A stretch of 64,000 bases of DNA from Quercus robur (Eukaryota > Streptophyta > Magnoliopsida > Fagales > Fagaceae), in the NCBI RefSeq assembly GCF_932294415.1, contig NC_065535.1, forward strand, positions 88,242,862 through 88,306,861, given 5' to 3'. How positions within the stretch are numbered: position 1 is the first letter of the stretch; every line of letters begins with the position of its first letter. Both the position numbers and the translations under genes were made by a program. The notes below the pieces were generated by a model that was not told where the DNA came from, made no database searches, and saw nothing but the letters and a program-made list of their open reading frames with translations. Positions 42,963 through 55,492 of the stretch are shown in pieces.

Positions 42963-45221
42963 TGTGGAAATGGATTTGGATGGAGATTGATAATGCAGGG
43001 GGGGACAGAGAGTTAAAAAGGGTGACAAGTTTTTCCTTATAATAAAAAAAAAAGGGTCACATCAAAAAAAAAAAAAAAAAAAGTGACTTTAAAAGGAAAA
43101 ATTTGGGCATGGTTTTTATAACAATTGACGATAGGTCTCTTTTTATGGGCCAAATGTGAGCAATGGGCATGCGAGCTTTGAGATATGGATCTGGTGGGGT
43201 AATTCTGATTCTCACACACATAAAAAATATCAATTATTATAAAATAAAATAAAATAAAAAGTGACTTTCTAATACATGAAGCAACTGTTGGTATTGGTTC
43301 AGTTCAGGTGAGGTTGTGAAAGAAGAACAAAGGATGTTGTTGATAAGGTCAAATGGGGTTCTTAATCTTTGCTTATGTAGTACTAGTCTTGTGCTTAAAT
43401 CTTTCCTTTCAAGCAAAAAGAAATAAAAATAAAATGAATTGAGTTAAGTTGTTGTAGGTGGCTGCATTATTTATCTCTTAGCCAAAAAAAAAAAAAAAAA
43501 AAAAAATTGATTCATTTTGCTTGACCCCAATAAAATGAATGAGGAAAAAGAACTAGCTAGGTCATGCAAGCTGGTCATGGGATACATCATACAGCCTATG
43601 GTTGATCTAGCTTGGTATGAGTGTAATCATTCTTTATTATGTGCTTTCTAATTATGTCACATATTATAATAACAAAGATTGATCTATGTGATAATTGGTT
43701 GCCAACCAACTTTCTAGGATCTTTGTTCTTTTTTTTGAGAAGAAATGCACAACAATAGTGCTGGTGTATATTTTTGCACAAGTATTGTAGTATAATAGAT
43801 GCATAAGCTAATACGAGTGATTGGGGTTAGTTGGCACAATTTGGGGCTTATGCTATTTTACATCTACTTATATGAATACTCTAACAATGTGGGAGGTTAG
43901 GCTTATAATCCAAAAAGAATACAAACAACCTAAGGACCATGGCTAAGCATAGTGATCAAAATTTTTTACCGAGGACCCTAATTGAGCATAATGGCCAAAT
44001 AGCCTAGTATAGAAAATTTTAACTTATAACACAATCTCATGAGATATCTTCCTCTCGGTGGCTGTTTAGCTAGCAACCCAATGGTAATAAGCTATTAATT
44101 GAGAAAGCAATTATAATAATTTAAAAATTGAGAACTTAAGGGATTTGTGTACAATTAGGCAACCACTCCAAAAATCAAGGAGAGCTTGACATTGCATCAT
44201 GAAAGTTGTCCTAAGGATTGAGGTTACTCAAATACATGTGTCAAGTAAAAATTGACAGTAATTGTCAAAATGCAAGTATAAATAGAGACTATATAAGCAG
44301 GAGGAACAAGATTCATGTTAAGGTCTTAGATGGATTGGTTTGATTAATGGTGGAAATTGTTGTGGTTGTTTAGAGGGAATCTGACCTCAAGAATAGCTAT
44401 TGGGGTAGAGTAAGAGAATTAAGATGTTACAGTAAGAAATTAGAATGCCATGTAGTAGAGAGTGATTTGCAAGATAGGTAGATTATTAACATGGAAATCA
44501 GCTAAATAGCAGGAAACAAGCCTTTATATGACTGGCATTTGTCAAGATAGGTAGATTATTGTTGACTCATGATTGAATTTTGTTATCTTATTTGATGCAT
44601 CATGATTAATTTGAGGTAGTTGATGGTACTAGAATAAAATTTTGGTTGGATGTTTGGTGCGGCTGCTATTTCTTATTATGCCTTCTTCTTCTTTTTATTT
44701 TATTGTATTTTTTATATTTCCTGCTAGAAGAGTTCTGATTATACACTGTGTTTGAATGTCTAGTCCATGTCTTCTGCAATTGCATTAGATTGAACTTCCT
44801 GTTTTTCTCTAAATAACTGTTGATCTTACTTTTTTTTTTTTTAGTAATTATTGTAAATCTCTCTCGTAATCGAATGAACCCATGTATCTTTGGGATTCTA
44901 GCTGTTCTGTTTACTTTGCATGATTGCATTTGTATATCACATGTGTTGCCAATTTGGTGTTGACAATCTATGTCAGACTATATGATGAGAAAATTGAAGA
45001 ATGCTAATCAATAATGATTACAATGTCTTAACTCTTAACTCTTAGGCTTCTCTACTAGGGGATCTTTTTCTAAACCTCCAATTGAGTCTTTGTAATTAGT
45101 ACTGTTTACAGAGTCTTGGTAGTTTGCTGGATTTTTCATTCTTCTGATATGCTTCCATCTATTTAATTCAATTGCACAACTTATTAATATTTTACCAAAA
45201 GGATTCTCAAAAAAAAAAAAA
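41886..45221. other. intergenic DNA in place of a second F-box gene
   Basis: No gene that I can support. 41915-42065 repeats ACTCGAGTTT-type phrases, including the palindrome TCGAGTTTTAAAAACTCGA near 41993. A (GA)n tract spans about 42891-42958; A tracts lie near 43063-43082 and 43483-43506. In unit 1 the equivalent position carries the F-box gene. Confidence 0.5.
42891..42958. repeat. (GA)n microsatellite
   Basis: About 68 bp of uninterrupted GA dinucleotides. Confidence 0.95.
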
Positions 45222-46318
45222 GTTTCGAACCACAAATCTTCGCACCACATTAATATTCCTGTGAGTTTAAACTCTGAGTCTTGACTATTGAATTCTTGAG
45301 AAATTACATCTTAGTATTCAGTAGGCCCTAAGAAATGAGTTTTAAAAGTCTTGGGAGTTTAATGTAAGTTTAATGGGGAGAAAACAACACGTGACCATTT
45401 TGGTAGGTGTTACTGTGTTAGCCTTTTGAGATACAATAGACATGGCTTTATGTGGTGGCCTTGTACCAATGCCAACCACACAAATCTATGTGCATGAAGG
45501 AGGCATATCATGGGCTGGGCTGAGAAATGACTTTGAGATGTTGGGGGCAACAGCAGGTTATGCTACCCCTTTGTGGTGCATTTCTATTCAGCTTGGCTGA
45601 ATTTGTGGCTTGGCGGTGGTTTTGTGCTTGTGTTGGACACATGGTTATGACGGCGTGACCTAACAGATTGCAGGCTAATGTGTGTGCTTTGGTAGCATGT
45701 GCAGCGATGTGCCATGGTAGCTCACACGGGCTTAGCTATGGGTAGGCTGATGTGCAGTGGGTGTGCTGCCTATGTGCAGAGCAGGGTTGGGGTGTCGATG
45801 CAATTGGAATGTTTGGTTAATATGAGAAAAACAAGGTTAAGTTGTGGCTTGCTTGACAAAGCATGATTGGACTGTATCAAGAAATAATTAGTTTCATTTG
45901 TTGCTATTTTGTTAAAATGAAATCGATGCTCCTTTGTTAAAACGTTTTTAGGTTGTGGCTTGCGTTGAATGATAGTTTTTTAAGCATCGAAGCTATCTTA
46001 TGAAGCTAGCATAAGATGTAGGATTTTCCTTTTAGAATAGGGTGGGTTTAGAGATTATTGACAACAAACTCTTTTATCTACTCATCTCACATGTGTGCAG
46101 ATGTGTGATTAGGAGCCTGTAATAATTAAAGAGAAACAAGGATGAAAGGAATATCGTTTGTAACTGTTTGTTATTTTCTTGACTTGTAAGTTAAAGAGAT
46201 AACAGAGAAAGGTTGGGGATCTAGCAAGACTCAAAACACTCTAGTCCTTAAATTGATCTAAATATGCTTTCCCCAAGCTTAAACCTTAAACTGATGTCTT
46301 ACATATTCACCAAGACAG

Positions 46319-46824
46319 TCAAAAGAAGAAAACAGAAATGACCAATCCCAACACAACATGCCTAAGTGCCACCGAAAACAGGGAAGAGGATTTTAGTAAA
46401 AGGGAGTTTGCCGTACTCCGGTTGTTACGTGAATTACGAGGGCGAACGTTAGCGGTACCCCCATAAACTGTTTTTGCCTTCTGTGAAATCCTTAGATGAT
46501 GACCTCCACGGTTTGCCTCATATGTTCTTTGATCATCTTCTCTGCTTTGTATGTCATATAAATCTGCATACAAATGAAATATAATAAGACATGGATTGAG
46601 ATCCTTTAAAACTCTAAGAATAACTCCGCCATGGATATTTTTTATAATCCTAACCATTCATGATTAAATGAATGATTTAGACATATAAAGACAACCGGAA
46701 ATGCTTGCTTACGCTTAAGCTTTTTTTGGAGCTTGCAAGACGAGTTATCTGCAGTGCATGCTGAAGAAGAGAGAACATTGAGGGACACAATGAGGAAGAG
46801 CCATATTAGTAACTCTATCTTCAT
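46319..46824 (-). CDS. small secreted, possibly GPI-anchored protein, copy Y
   Basis: Exons 46713-46824 and 46319-46563 (minus) join in frame (C|AT, His) and give 118 residues, one Ser fewer than copy X. The same parts are present: signal peptide (MKIELLIWLFLIVSLNVLSS), CTADNSSC, the basic middle (GGHHLRISQKAKT, then NVRPRNSRNNRS) and the hydrophobic C-terminus. I count roughly 11 residue changes between X and Y, clustered in and just after the signal peptide, while the stretch HLYDIQSREDDQRTYEANRG is unchanged. Donor, acceptor and TATA (46897-46903) are intact, so both copies could be expressed. Confidence 0.68.
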
Positions 46825-47559
46825 GCTTTTGAAATTTTTTTTTTTTCCTCGAGCTACTCTTGGATGATGATGGGAGTAGAGGGATGAGGAAAGGGATTTT
46901 ATAATGGAGTTTTTTTTCAAGGTTTGTGTCGTGATTAAAGCTGGCAATAGTAAGATAAAATTGTGCCAAAACACATGGGAATCCATTTGCCAAATTAAAG
47001 CCATGTTCAGTGATCAACAAGTGAGTATTCTTTTGATTCTATCTTTTCACCGTTGTTCTCCCTGTCGGCCGGTGAACGCCGCTTCTTTTTGAAAATGCTA
47101 GTAGGAAAAAAAAAAGGGAAAGAATATTAAAGAGGCTGATATTCCACGGATTGTTATATGTGTTTTTTTTTCCTGAAAGAAGATCAAGTAGATGCTATGC
47201 CATATCTTTTCTTTCCGCCTTGAGAGTGTGTAAGCCTTACGTATTATGACAAAGATGATGCATATCAAATGTACGAGGTAGGTTTTTCTTTGAACTAAGA
47301 TTGTTTTGTTGCTCTGATTTTTTTTTTTTTTTTAATCAGCTAAGGATACATTTGTTTTAACTTTAAATGTTCTCCTACAGAAACTAAATACCTTACTATT
47401 TTGGAAACTAAATACCTTGGATTTGTCATTTATCTTTAATTTAATAATAGTTGAGATTCTTCTTATTTTTGCCTTGTGAATTGAAAATTAAATGACAACT
47501 CTATTATAAATCTCTTAATTTAGCTATTGGTATTCATGGTTAAACCTCTGCTAAGATAG

Positions 47560-47895
47560 TAGGTTCCAGTTAACTCAACTGGTAAAATCTCTGATGGTTG
47601 TATAAGAGATCTAGAGTTCAATCTTTGCTTACACCAAAAACTGATTGATGTCTTAGTCTGATAGTAAAGAGTTATCCTCAAGGGCGGACACCATGTGTGA
47701 TACTCTCTATAAAAAAAAGTATTTAAAGAAAAGAGTGGGTTCTAGTTAGTTTAGGTAAATCTCTGAAGGTTGAATAAAAGATTTGAGGTTCAATTCCCGC
47801 CTACATCAAAAACCGATTGGTGTCTTGGTCTAATGTTAAAAAACTATCATCAAGAGTGGATGTCATAGATTAAAATTCTCTCTCAAAAAACAAAA
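47560..47895 (+). mobile_element. SINE pair, duplicated copy
   Basis: Two units, about 47565-47725 and 47737-47890, paralogous to 35945-36260. The second has a good B-box-like GAGGTTCAATTCCCGCC and both end in A-rich tails. Confidence 0.7.
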
Positions 47896-48595
47896 AACAA
47901 AAAAAAACAAAAAAAAACAAAAAAACAAAAAGAAAAAAAAGAAAGAAAGATATGCAAATAATCATGGTACTCAATCTCATAACTGATGGCGCCATCAATG
48001 GCCAGAAACTGGTAGCCAACGTGATGAAATTTTTGTTGTCATAATATATATATTGAAAACCATCAAATATTGGCGAATCTACACTGTTGTTCCCTTAAGT
48101 TTATCTTATGAGTGCAATTGGTCTCTTAAGTTTTAAAAATAAGCAGTATTAGTCTTTCTGTTTAATATCGTTCATGGTGTTGCTTATATAGCTAACGGAA
48201 TAATGACCTAATATATTTTTTAATGATATAGCATTTTTTTTTAATGAAAAATTACAAGAAATATTTTACATGCTAAAAGCAAACTGATCCGGTTTCAAAT
48301 CAAATCTAAAATTACCTTGAAACTCACTATCTGAATCTGAGAGGCACAAGAGAGAGACGGGGAGAGAGTGATTGAAAGGACCCTAGCTGTAGATGCTGCG
48401 ACACCATCTTCCTCTGCAAGCGACGGTGGCCTCCTCCCTCCAAGCAACGTGTCCTTTTCAACCATTAGTGTGTCATTGAGCTCGCACGGCCATTAATACC
48501 TTGCTGCTTCTCTCCTCCTCTCTTCAGAGAGCCATAGACAAGTCACAATACTTTAGAAAGTTGATAATCACCACTTATATCCATGTCGATTAATT

Positions 48596-49462
48596 CCTCA
48601 AATTTTCCCAATTTGAATAAATAAATGTTATTGGGTGATCTATACATAGAGTGTTTCTATTTCTCAATAATTTTGAATGGATATTTGTAACTGAATTCAT
48701 AAGATTTTTGAAAGATAATTACAATATGCTGCTAACCCTATAATTCGAACTGTTTCCCCTCAAACCCCCAAGCACTTTGTGCATGGGGAGGTGCCAATTC
48801 AACTACAAGGCTTTTGGCTAACGGAATTCATAAGATTATATTTGGTTTTGTATTTTTTTTTTTTTTTAAATGCGTTTGCTTTGTGGAAATATGTGCGCTA
48901 ACTAAATTCATAAATTTTTAATTTTTCTTTAGTTTAAATATGCTTGGCCTAGCATGAAATATTACATGAATTATTCAGGAGAGGAAAGAATCTTAGAGAT
49001 AAAGCCATTAATTCTCTTCATTTGTGATATACTTCTATACACATTTAAAAAATGTGGACAGAATTTTGCTGCAATTTCACAATGTTTGGAATTATGTGTA
49101 AATCGAGTCCTAGCCTTTGGGGTATCTCCTTTTCATAACTAAGATGCTCATTAGTAATAGTATCTTGGCATTCACGTAAAAAAAAAAAAGAGTATTTTAG
49201 CATGATGTAAAAGAATGTAATCACCAAGAACCAAGAAAGGACTCTATAAATTTATTTCAGAAACAATCATATTTATCTAAAAAGAATAATCACTCTATCA
49301 CTCTGTTACTACTCCGGATAATACGTTATATAACCACCGCCATTTATGAATTCATGGAGACAAAGAATCACTTTAATTCTTTTTTTCTCTTCACTCAAAA
49401 AGAATCACTTTTTTAACTGCATTTAATTGGGTGGGAATGAAGGAAAATAAATGGTAGGACTC
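48596..49462. other. AT-rich intergenic DNA
   Basis: No gene. About 49190-49300 recurs at about 52620-52730 (shared GATGTAAAAGAATGTAATC), a dispersed duplication 3.4 kb apart. Confidence 0.5.
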
Positions 49463-49691
49463 AGGTATTTTCTACCTGAACTCACCAAAAAGTTTTCTTT
49501 CTAAAATGGACAGAAAACTAAAGAGAAAAATTAGGCATCATTTTTGGAAGAATCACTTTTTTAAGTGCATTTAATTGGGTAGGAATGAAGGAAAATAAAT
49601 GGTAGTCCAAAAATGATACCTAATTTTTCTCTTTAGTTTTCTCTCCATTTTAGAAAGAAAACTTTTTGATGAGACCAGGTAGAAAATACCT
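49463..49691. repeat. large hairpin: 86-bp inverted repeat
   Basis: Arms 49463-49548 and 49606-49691 are both 86 bp and complementary except for about five mismatches; the spacer is 57 bp. About 60 bp at 49398-49457 also recurs as a direct repeat at 49549-49605 in the loop. A transcript would form a long near-perfect stem. It could be a MITE or a source of small RNA. Confidence 0.88.
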
Positions 49692-50019
49692 AAGCTGCAC
49701 TTGGGCTTCATCCTCGTTCATTTTCTTCACAACTTTTTTTTCTTTTTTAATCTCCTGGACGTTGCCTTTGCATCCCTTTTCTTCTTCTTCTTCTTCTTCT
49801 TCTTTTGTTTAGATGTGATTTTTGTTATGGACATGATTTTTATTTTTTAATAAATTTAGGTGATTGATTTTTTTGGTTGTTTATCACTTTTTTGGTTTTA
49901 ATTGAGCATCATTTTTTAATAAAGGTATATGCATAAATTTATACAAATTCACTTTTTCTATACTCCTATTTTTCCACCTCCAACCAAACGGACCCTAAGT
50001 GAACACAAAATTTTGATCC

Positions 50020-51062
50020 ACTTCAGTCCTATTTGGGCCATTCAGTCCACTTTGGTCTAATTTGGTCCATTTTGTCCACTTTGGTTTGATTCGGTCCATT
50101 CTGACCACTTTCGTTCTATTCAACCCAAATTATTCCTATTCGGTCCACCTCGGTCCTATTCAGTTCAAATTGGTCCCCTTCGGTCCATTCTGTCTACTTT
50201 AGTCCTATTCAGTCCATTCATTCTAATTCGGTCCTATTTAGTCCATTCTGTCCTCTAAAGTTCTATTCGGCCCATTCGGTCTTATTTAGTCCACATCAGT
50301 CTAATTCGGTCAATTCTGTCCATACTGGCCTTATTCGGTCCACATTGGTCCTATATTATCCACTGCCTAATTCGGTCCACTTAGTCCACATTGGCTCTAT
50401 TCGGTCTACATTGGTCCTATTCGGTCCATACTATTCACTTTGATCCACTTTCGTTCTATTCGGGCTATTTGGTCCACTTTAGTCTAATTCGGTCCTTTTT
50501 TCTACTTTGGTTTTATTCGGTCCATTCTGTCTACTTTGGTCCTGTTCAGTCCACTTCTGTCTAATATGTTCACCTTGGTCGTATTCAGTCTAATTTGGTC
50601 CCGTTCAGTCCATTCTGTCTACTTTGGTCTTATTCGCTCCATTTGATCCTATTTAGTCCATTCTGTCCACTAAAGTTCTATTCGGTCCAATTCGTCTCAT
50701 TTGGTCTTATTCAGTCCATTTCGGTCTAGTTCGGTCTATTCAGTCCACATTGACTCTATTCGATCCACGTTAGTCCTATTTGTTGACATCAGTCTACTTC
50801 GGTCCACTTAGTCCACATTAGTCCTATTCAATCCATTATGTCCACTTCAATCCAATTCGGGCCATTCGGTTCACTTTGGTCTGATCGGTCTATTTTGTCT
50901 ACTTTGGTTCACTTCAGTCCTATTCAGTCCACATTACCTCTATTCGGTTCACTTCGGTCCAGCATATCCACCTTGGTCCTATTCGGTCCAATTTGGTCCT
51001 GTTCAGTCCATTCTATCCATTTTGGTTCTATTCGGTCTTATTTGGTCCACCTTGTTCCTCTT
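50020..51062. repeat. degenerate short-period array of GGTCC-containing motifs
   Basis: About 1 kb built from variants of TTCGGTCCA and CTTTGGTCCTA, period roughly 10-12 bp, sometimes organised in larger units such as TTCGGTCCATTCTGTCCACT. It is pyrimidine-rich on the plus strand and poor in A. No coding sense: an open frame at 50838-51203 only reflects the repeat. Confidence 0.88.
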
Positions 51063-52030
51063 GTTGATGTAAAACAAATTATATTTACTGTCACAGTAAA
51101 TTACTTTTATTTTGTTAATAAAATTAGTAGTTCTATAACTTTTTTTTTTGCAATGACTTTTGGGCCCTCAAATTTCGCCAATTGGCCCATTACATTGCAA
51201 TGATACCTTGCATGGGCCTGAGGGCTGGAATAGCCCTCCAATAAATGATAGACAAACAAAATTATAAATTTATAATAATTCATGAATTCGACACTTTTAT
51301 TTGCAACCTATAAATATTGTGGTACTCACCCTAGTCCCTATGGTTTATCAAATCTTAAACTACAGAATTCATGGTAGCTAGAATTGTTGATTTGTTGTAA
51401 ACTTTCTTTTAGTGCCTTTGCAGAACTGCATATTATCCAACGATTTGTTGTAACAATAAACACTGATTTAGTGCTTGATTGGATTGGATCATTGGATGTT
51501 AGTGCCTCATCTTATCATTTTCTTTGACATATTGAACCAAAGATGCATATCTAACGTCGGTTTGAATAGGCTTATTTGTTGCATTTTTTATTTGTTAAAT
51601 TGGGTTTGGATTTAGGTCCAATGTTTCAATGTATTGGATTCAACACAAATAAGAACAATTTTTATTTATTGAATTTAAATAAAATATTATATGTTTAATT
51701 TTTTAAAAAAATGAGACAAAATATAAATAATTTAATGATATGGAGGATGTTGCTAAATTTAAATGTTGAATAAAATAGGATGAAAAGAAAAAATAATAAA
51801 AATGAAATGTATAGCGATAAACACACAAGTATTTTAGTTATGCTGTGTAATAAAATAACATTATTTTATATACTATTTTTATAATACAATAGGATAACAT
51901 TTAACAATCAATGAGAATAAAAAAGATAACAACATAAAACGTAAAACTAAATCGTATCAACTCAAAGGAGAATTCTAAAGAATACAAAAGTTCATCAACC
52001 TAAAGTAGAGATGCAAGAAAAAAAAACTGA
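51063..52030. other. AT-rich intergenic DNA
   Basis: Nothing recognised on either strand. Confidence 0.4.
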
Positions 52031-52153
<123 letters not shown>

Positions 52154-52520
52154 ATCTTTTGTGTGAGAAAAAATAGAAAATTATGCATGGAATGAGAGAG
52201 GGAATGACAAATTTATAGTATGAGGATAAGAATAAGAAGAGTAAAAAATAAAGGAAGATAAAGGGATAGAAAAATAATGATATTAAGTTAGAAAGTAGTG
52301 GGGATATGAAAAGTTAAAATAGAATTGAAAATTTAATAATAAATAAGAATAGTTAAAAATAAGATAAATATGATATTTTGATTGTAATATAATAGAGTTT
52401 TTAATTCACTTTAAATGATAAAAAATCATATAAAAAATTGGAAAAAAATGATAATGACATGGCTACTTATATAACTTAACTAGAGCGTAGCAACAATAAA
52501 CGCTACACTTCAACTTTTAG

Positions 52521-52557
<37 letters not shown>

Positions 52558-52582
52558 GATATCGATATAGATTGACATTCAC

Positions 52583-52613
<31 letters not shown>

Positions 52614-52896
52614 GTATCTTGGCATGATGTAAAAGAATGTAATCACCAAGAAGCAAGAAAGGACTCCATAAATTTATTTCAAAATCAATCATATTTATCT
52701 AAAAAGAATAATCAACTAGTATCACACTATCACTCTATAAAGTTATGTGAATAAAGGCTCACACCTTGAGCAAAAATTAAAAAGTGAAACAAGGAACGCT
52801 TTGATGCAATCAAATTTTAAAAAATAAAAACAATATCATGCATTTAAGGGCTTTGAGATTTTTGAAGACGAAATAAAATTACACCATTACGTTGTA

Positions 52897-53237
52897 CTAC
52901 ATCATAAAGAAACTAAGGCAAAGAGAGATGCAAAGAAAAGAAGCCACATGGAAGGAAGATATTCGATTTGGAGTTGCTGAAGATGCTCTGCCACGAGCAC
53001 GTCTTCCTAGTCCCCCCTTCTTTTTAATGTGAACTTTAATTCCAAGCTTCCGATTGTATATTGAATTATCTGCCACTGCCAATTGTTTCTCCTGCTGTTG
53101 CAGATGTTCATGTTGGCCAACAAGAACTCAGTGGATTCAAAACGCTCTCATGAGCTGAACCAGGAAGACATTGAGACATTAATAAGAGGAGAGCTATGAC
53201 TGTGAAATAAGACAATATCCATCTCATCTCAGCCATG
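52897..53237 (-). pseudogene. possible third small secreted-protein gene, frame broken
   Basis: From ATG at 53235-53237 the minus strand encodes a signal-peptide-like start (MAEMRWILSYFTVIALLLLM, then SQCLPGSAHES). This frame stops after about 42 codons. An overlapping second frame continues with a basic stretch (LGIKVHIKKKGGLGRRARGR) and ends in a hydrophobic tail (FHVASFLCISLCLSFFMM) at 52897. The layout resembles copies X and Y: signal peptide, short basic middle, hydrophobic C-terminus, about 110 residues. I could not find an intron of plausible length that joins the frames, so it is either a frameshifted copy or I have missed the splice. Sequence likeness to X and Y is weak. Confidence 0.35.
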
Positions 53238-53939
53238 TCTGCAAAGCAATTAAGCTTTCTAGATTTGGTGGACAGGGGAGGGGATACGTAAACGTTCTAA
53301 CTCCAATGAGGACATGGCCTTAAATGCGAAGAAATTAAACAAGATACTAGAAGGTGGGGTTGGCAGCGGTTGTGGTTGACATGACCCCCCGCCACACTTA
53401 GAGATAAGTGTGAAAGATCCATGATTTTTCTAAACGGATAGTTTCAAAAGTGAAATCTCTCGTTCTCCTCTCTTAAAAATAAATAAATAAATCAATTTCA
53501 TACTCCGTTGTTATAGCTATTGAGTTATAAAGGAAAAAAGTGTGTAAGGAGATTTGAATTCACTTTTTTCTTGAGAAAAACCAAGCACTGCCCTTTTAGG
53601 CACAATTTTTTTTTTTTTTAATTCATTTGTTACAACAATTGAGAAATAGAAAATTCAAATCGTTATTCTCCTAAAAGATATTAGGTTAATACCATTGAAT
53701 TACAAGATTCTTAGTTATTTTGAAAAGAACTTGAACTCACTCTTTTAATGGAGAATAAGAGACTCCATTAGATTAAATGTCCATTTGAAAACAACTTATT
53801 TGAATTTTTACTGATAAAAGTGGGTTAAAGTATACTTATACTTTTCAAAATTAAAGTTTTAAAAAGTTGTACATAAACAAAATATGCCAAAAACCAAGCA
53901 TAAAAACTCAACTACCAAACACTTAAGTGACATTTGGCA

Positions 53940-53970
<31 letters not shown>

Positions 53971-55492
53971 ACCTCTTTAGAGCATCTTCAAAAGCCTCTT
54001 CAAATTTTTGCATGTTTGGAGAGTGAAGAGTGCATTTTACCTTTTATCTACTTACTTTTTCAAATACATTTTTCAACAGACTCTCTATCATTTTCTCCAT
54101 CTCATTTAAATATTATTTCATCATTCATCCTTTATTCTTTTTTTAACAACTACACATCTTACAACATTTTTTTATTCAATACCTTATTATTATAATAGAA
54201 AAAAAAAATATTTGAAGAATGAATAGTAGCTCATCAAGTTTGATAAGCTACTGTTCATGAGCCAAAAAAAAAACAGGATATAGAGAGGCTGTTGGAGGGC
54301 TTTTTTGGTGTGTTTGCTCTCCAAATTAGGCTTTAAAAAGTCTACTGGAGATGCTCTTAGCAAGAATATACTTTGTAGATACAAGACGGATTTTTTAATT
54401 TTTATTTTGGTAGTAAAGGATAAGTTTGGTTAAGATAAGAGAGAAACTCAAAGTGTGAAGGGTATTAAACCCTTGAATGTCCCACAAAAGTTTTTAATAT
54501 TGTATTCAAATATTACCAAAATATACAAAAGTGTTTCCATAAGTTGTAGGCGGATTATTCTAATGCAAATTTCCCACCTTGAACATTTACGCCAAATATG
54601 CGAATATTTCACCCTTCAACTATTATGTGCAATTAAACAATACCGGTACTTAAAAATAATAAAAATAAAAATCCATTGATGTGATTACCCAAAGTGCACC
54701 GTGAGAGGGAAAAAAGTTGCTTGGCTATGGACACAATTTCTTCAACTTGTCAACAGTCTTATATTTCAAAATTTAGCATTTTTTTTTATGTTCCCAACAA
54801 AAATATCCAAGTTTCAAATCTCCTGCTCCAAGTTTTGAATTATCAAACTTCTTTTAAACTTTTTTAAGATGACAAGTTATGATTGGTGGACAATATTTTC
54901 ACAAAAACCTATTGTTGACATCACTTTATTTTCACCGCTCACAATTTGCCACTCCAACAATTTGTGGAAGAAGTCCCTAAACTTATTCATTCATTTATTA
55001 AACCTATAATAAAAAGACCAACATATGCCCATTTTGGCAAGAAAAGACAATAGGTTGAGAAAATTACAACTCTACTGTAGAGAAAATGACGAAAGTCAAG
55101 CCGCCGGGTAAGAATTCAACAAGAAATTATTTTAAATTAGCTCATGTTTGCAAATAATACACCTTTGCCAGGCAACATCTCCATTTCTGAGATGGGACCT
55201 GTACCCCACCTCATGTGCACAATTTTAAAAATGTCCTCTATGCATATCTAGCTTAAAAAGACATGCGAATGCGAATCTTGTTAGTAAACAAGTAGATAAT
55301 CAGTTTCCTTATTCATAGTAAGGACGATACATATGCGTTCATGCATGCATTCATGAGAGACAGTGAGAGAGAGAGAGAGAGAGATCTCCCTTAGTTATAT
55401 CTCTTGTCATATTAGCCAATCCAACACTTATATTTTTTTTTTTAAATGTAGGATAGAAATGGGCTTAAATTTTTTTAAGTAATATGCTGTAG
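53238..55492. other. intergenic DNA with a MITE
   Basis: (TA)n at about 53942-53970, a MITE at 53977-54361 (listed separately) and a GA tract near 55368-55384. No gene. Confidence 0.5.
53977..54361. mobile_element. MITE with GAGCATCT-type ends
   Basis: About 385 bp with inverted ends TTAGAGCATCTTCAAAAGC (left) and, as reverse complement of the right end, TAAGAGCATCTCCAGTAGAC. These GAGCATCTCCA-type ends are widespread in plant MITEs. The target duplication is not clear. Confidence 0.55.

Larger units (their letters stand above)
45222..48595. repeat. segmental duplication, block 2 in unit 2
   Basis: Counterpart of 33038-36897 in the same orientation, without the MITE. Contains the second small secreted-protein gene and SINE pair. 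Confidence 0.9.

Noticed and set aside
50838..51203. 121-residue open frame
   Set aside because: Translation of the degenerate GGTCC array; no start context, splice sites or known domain.
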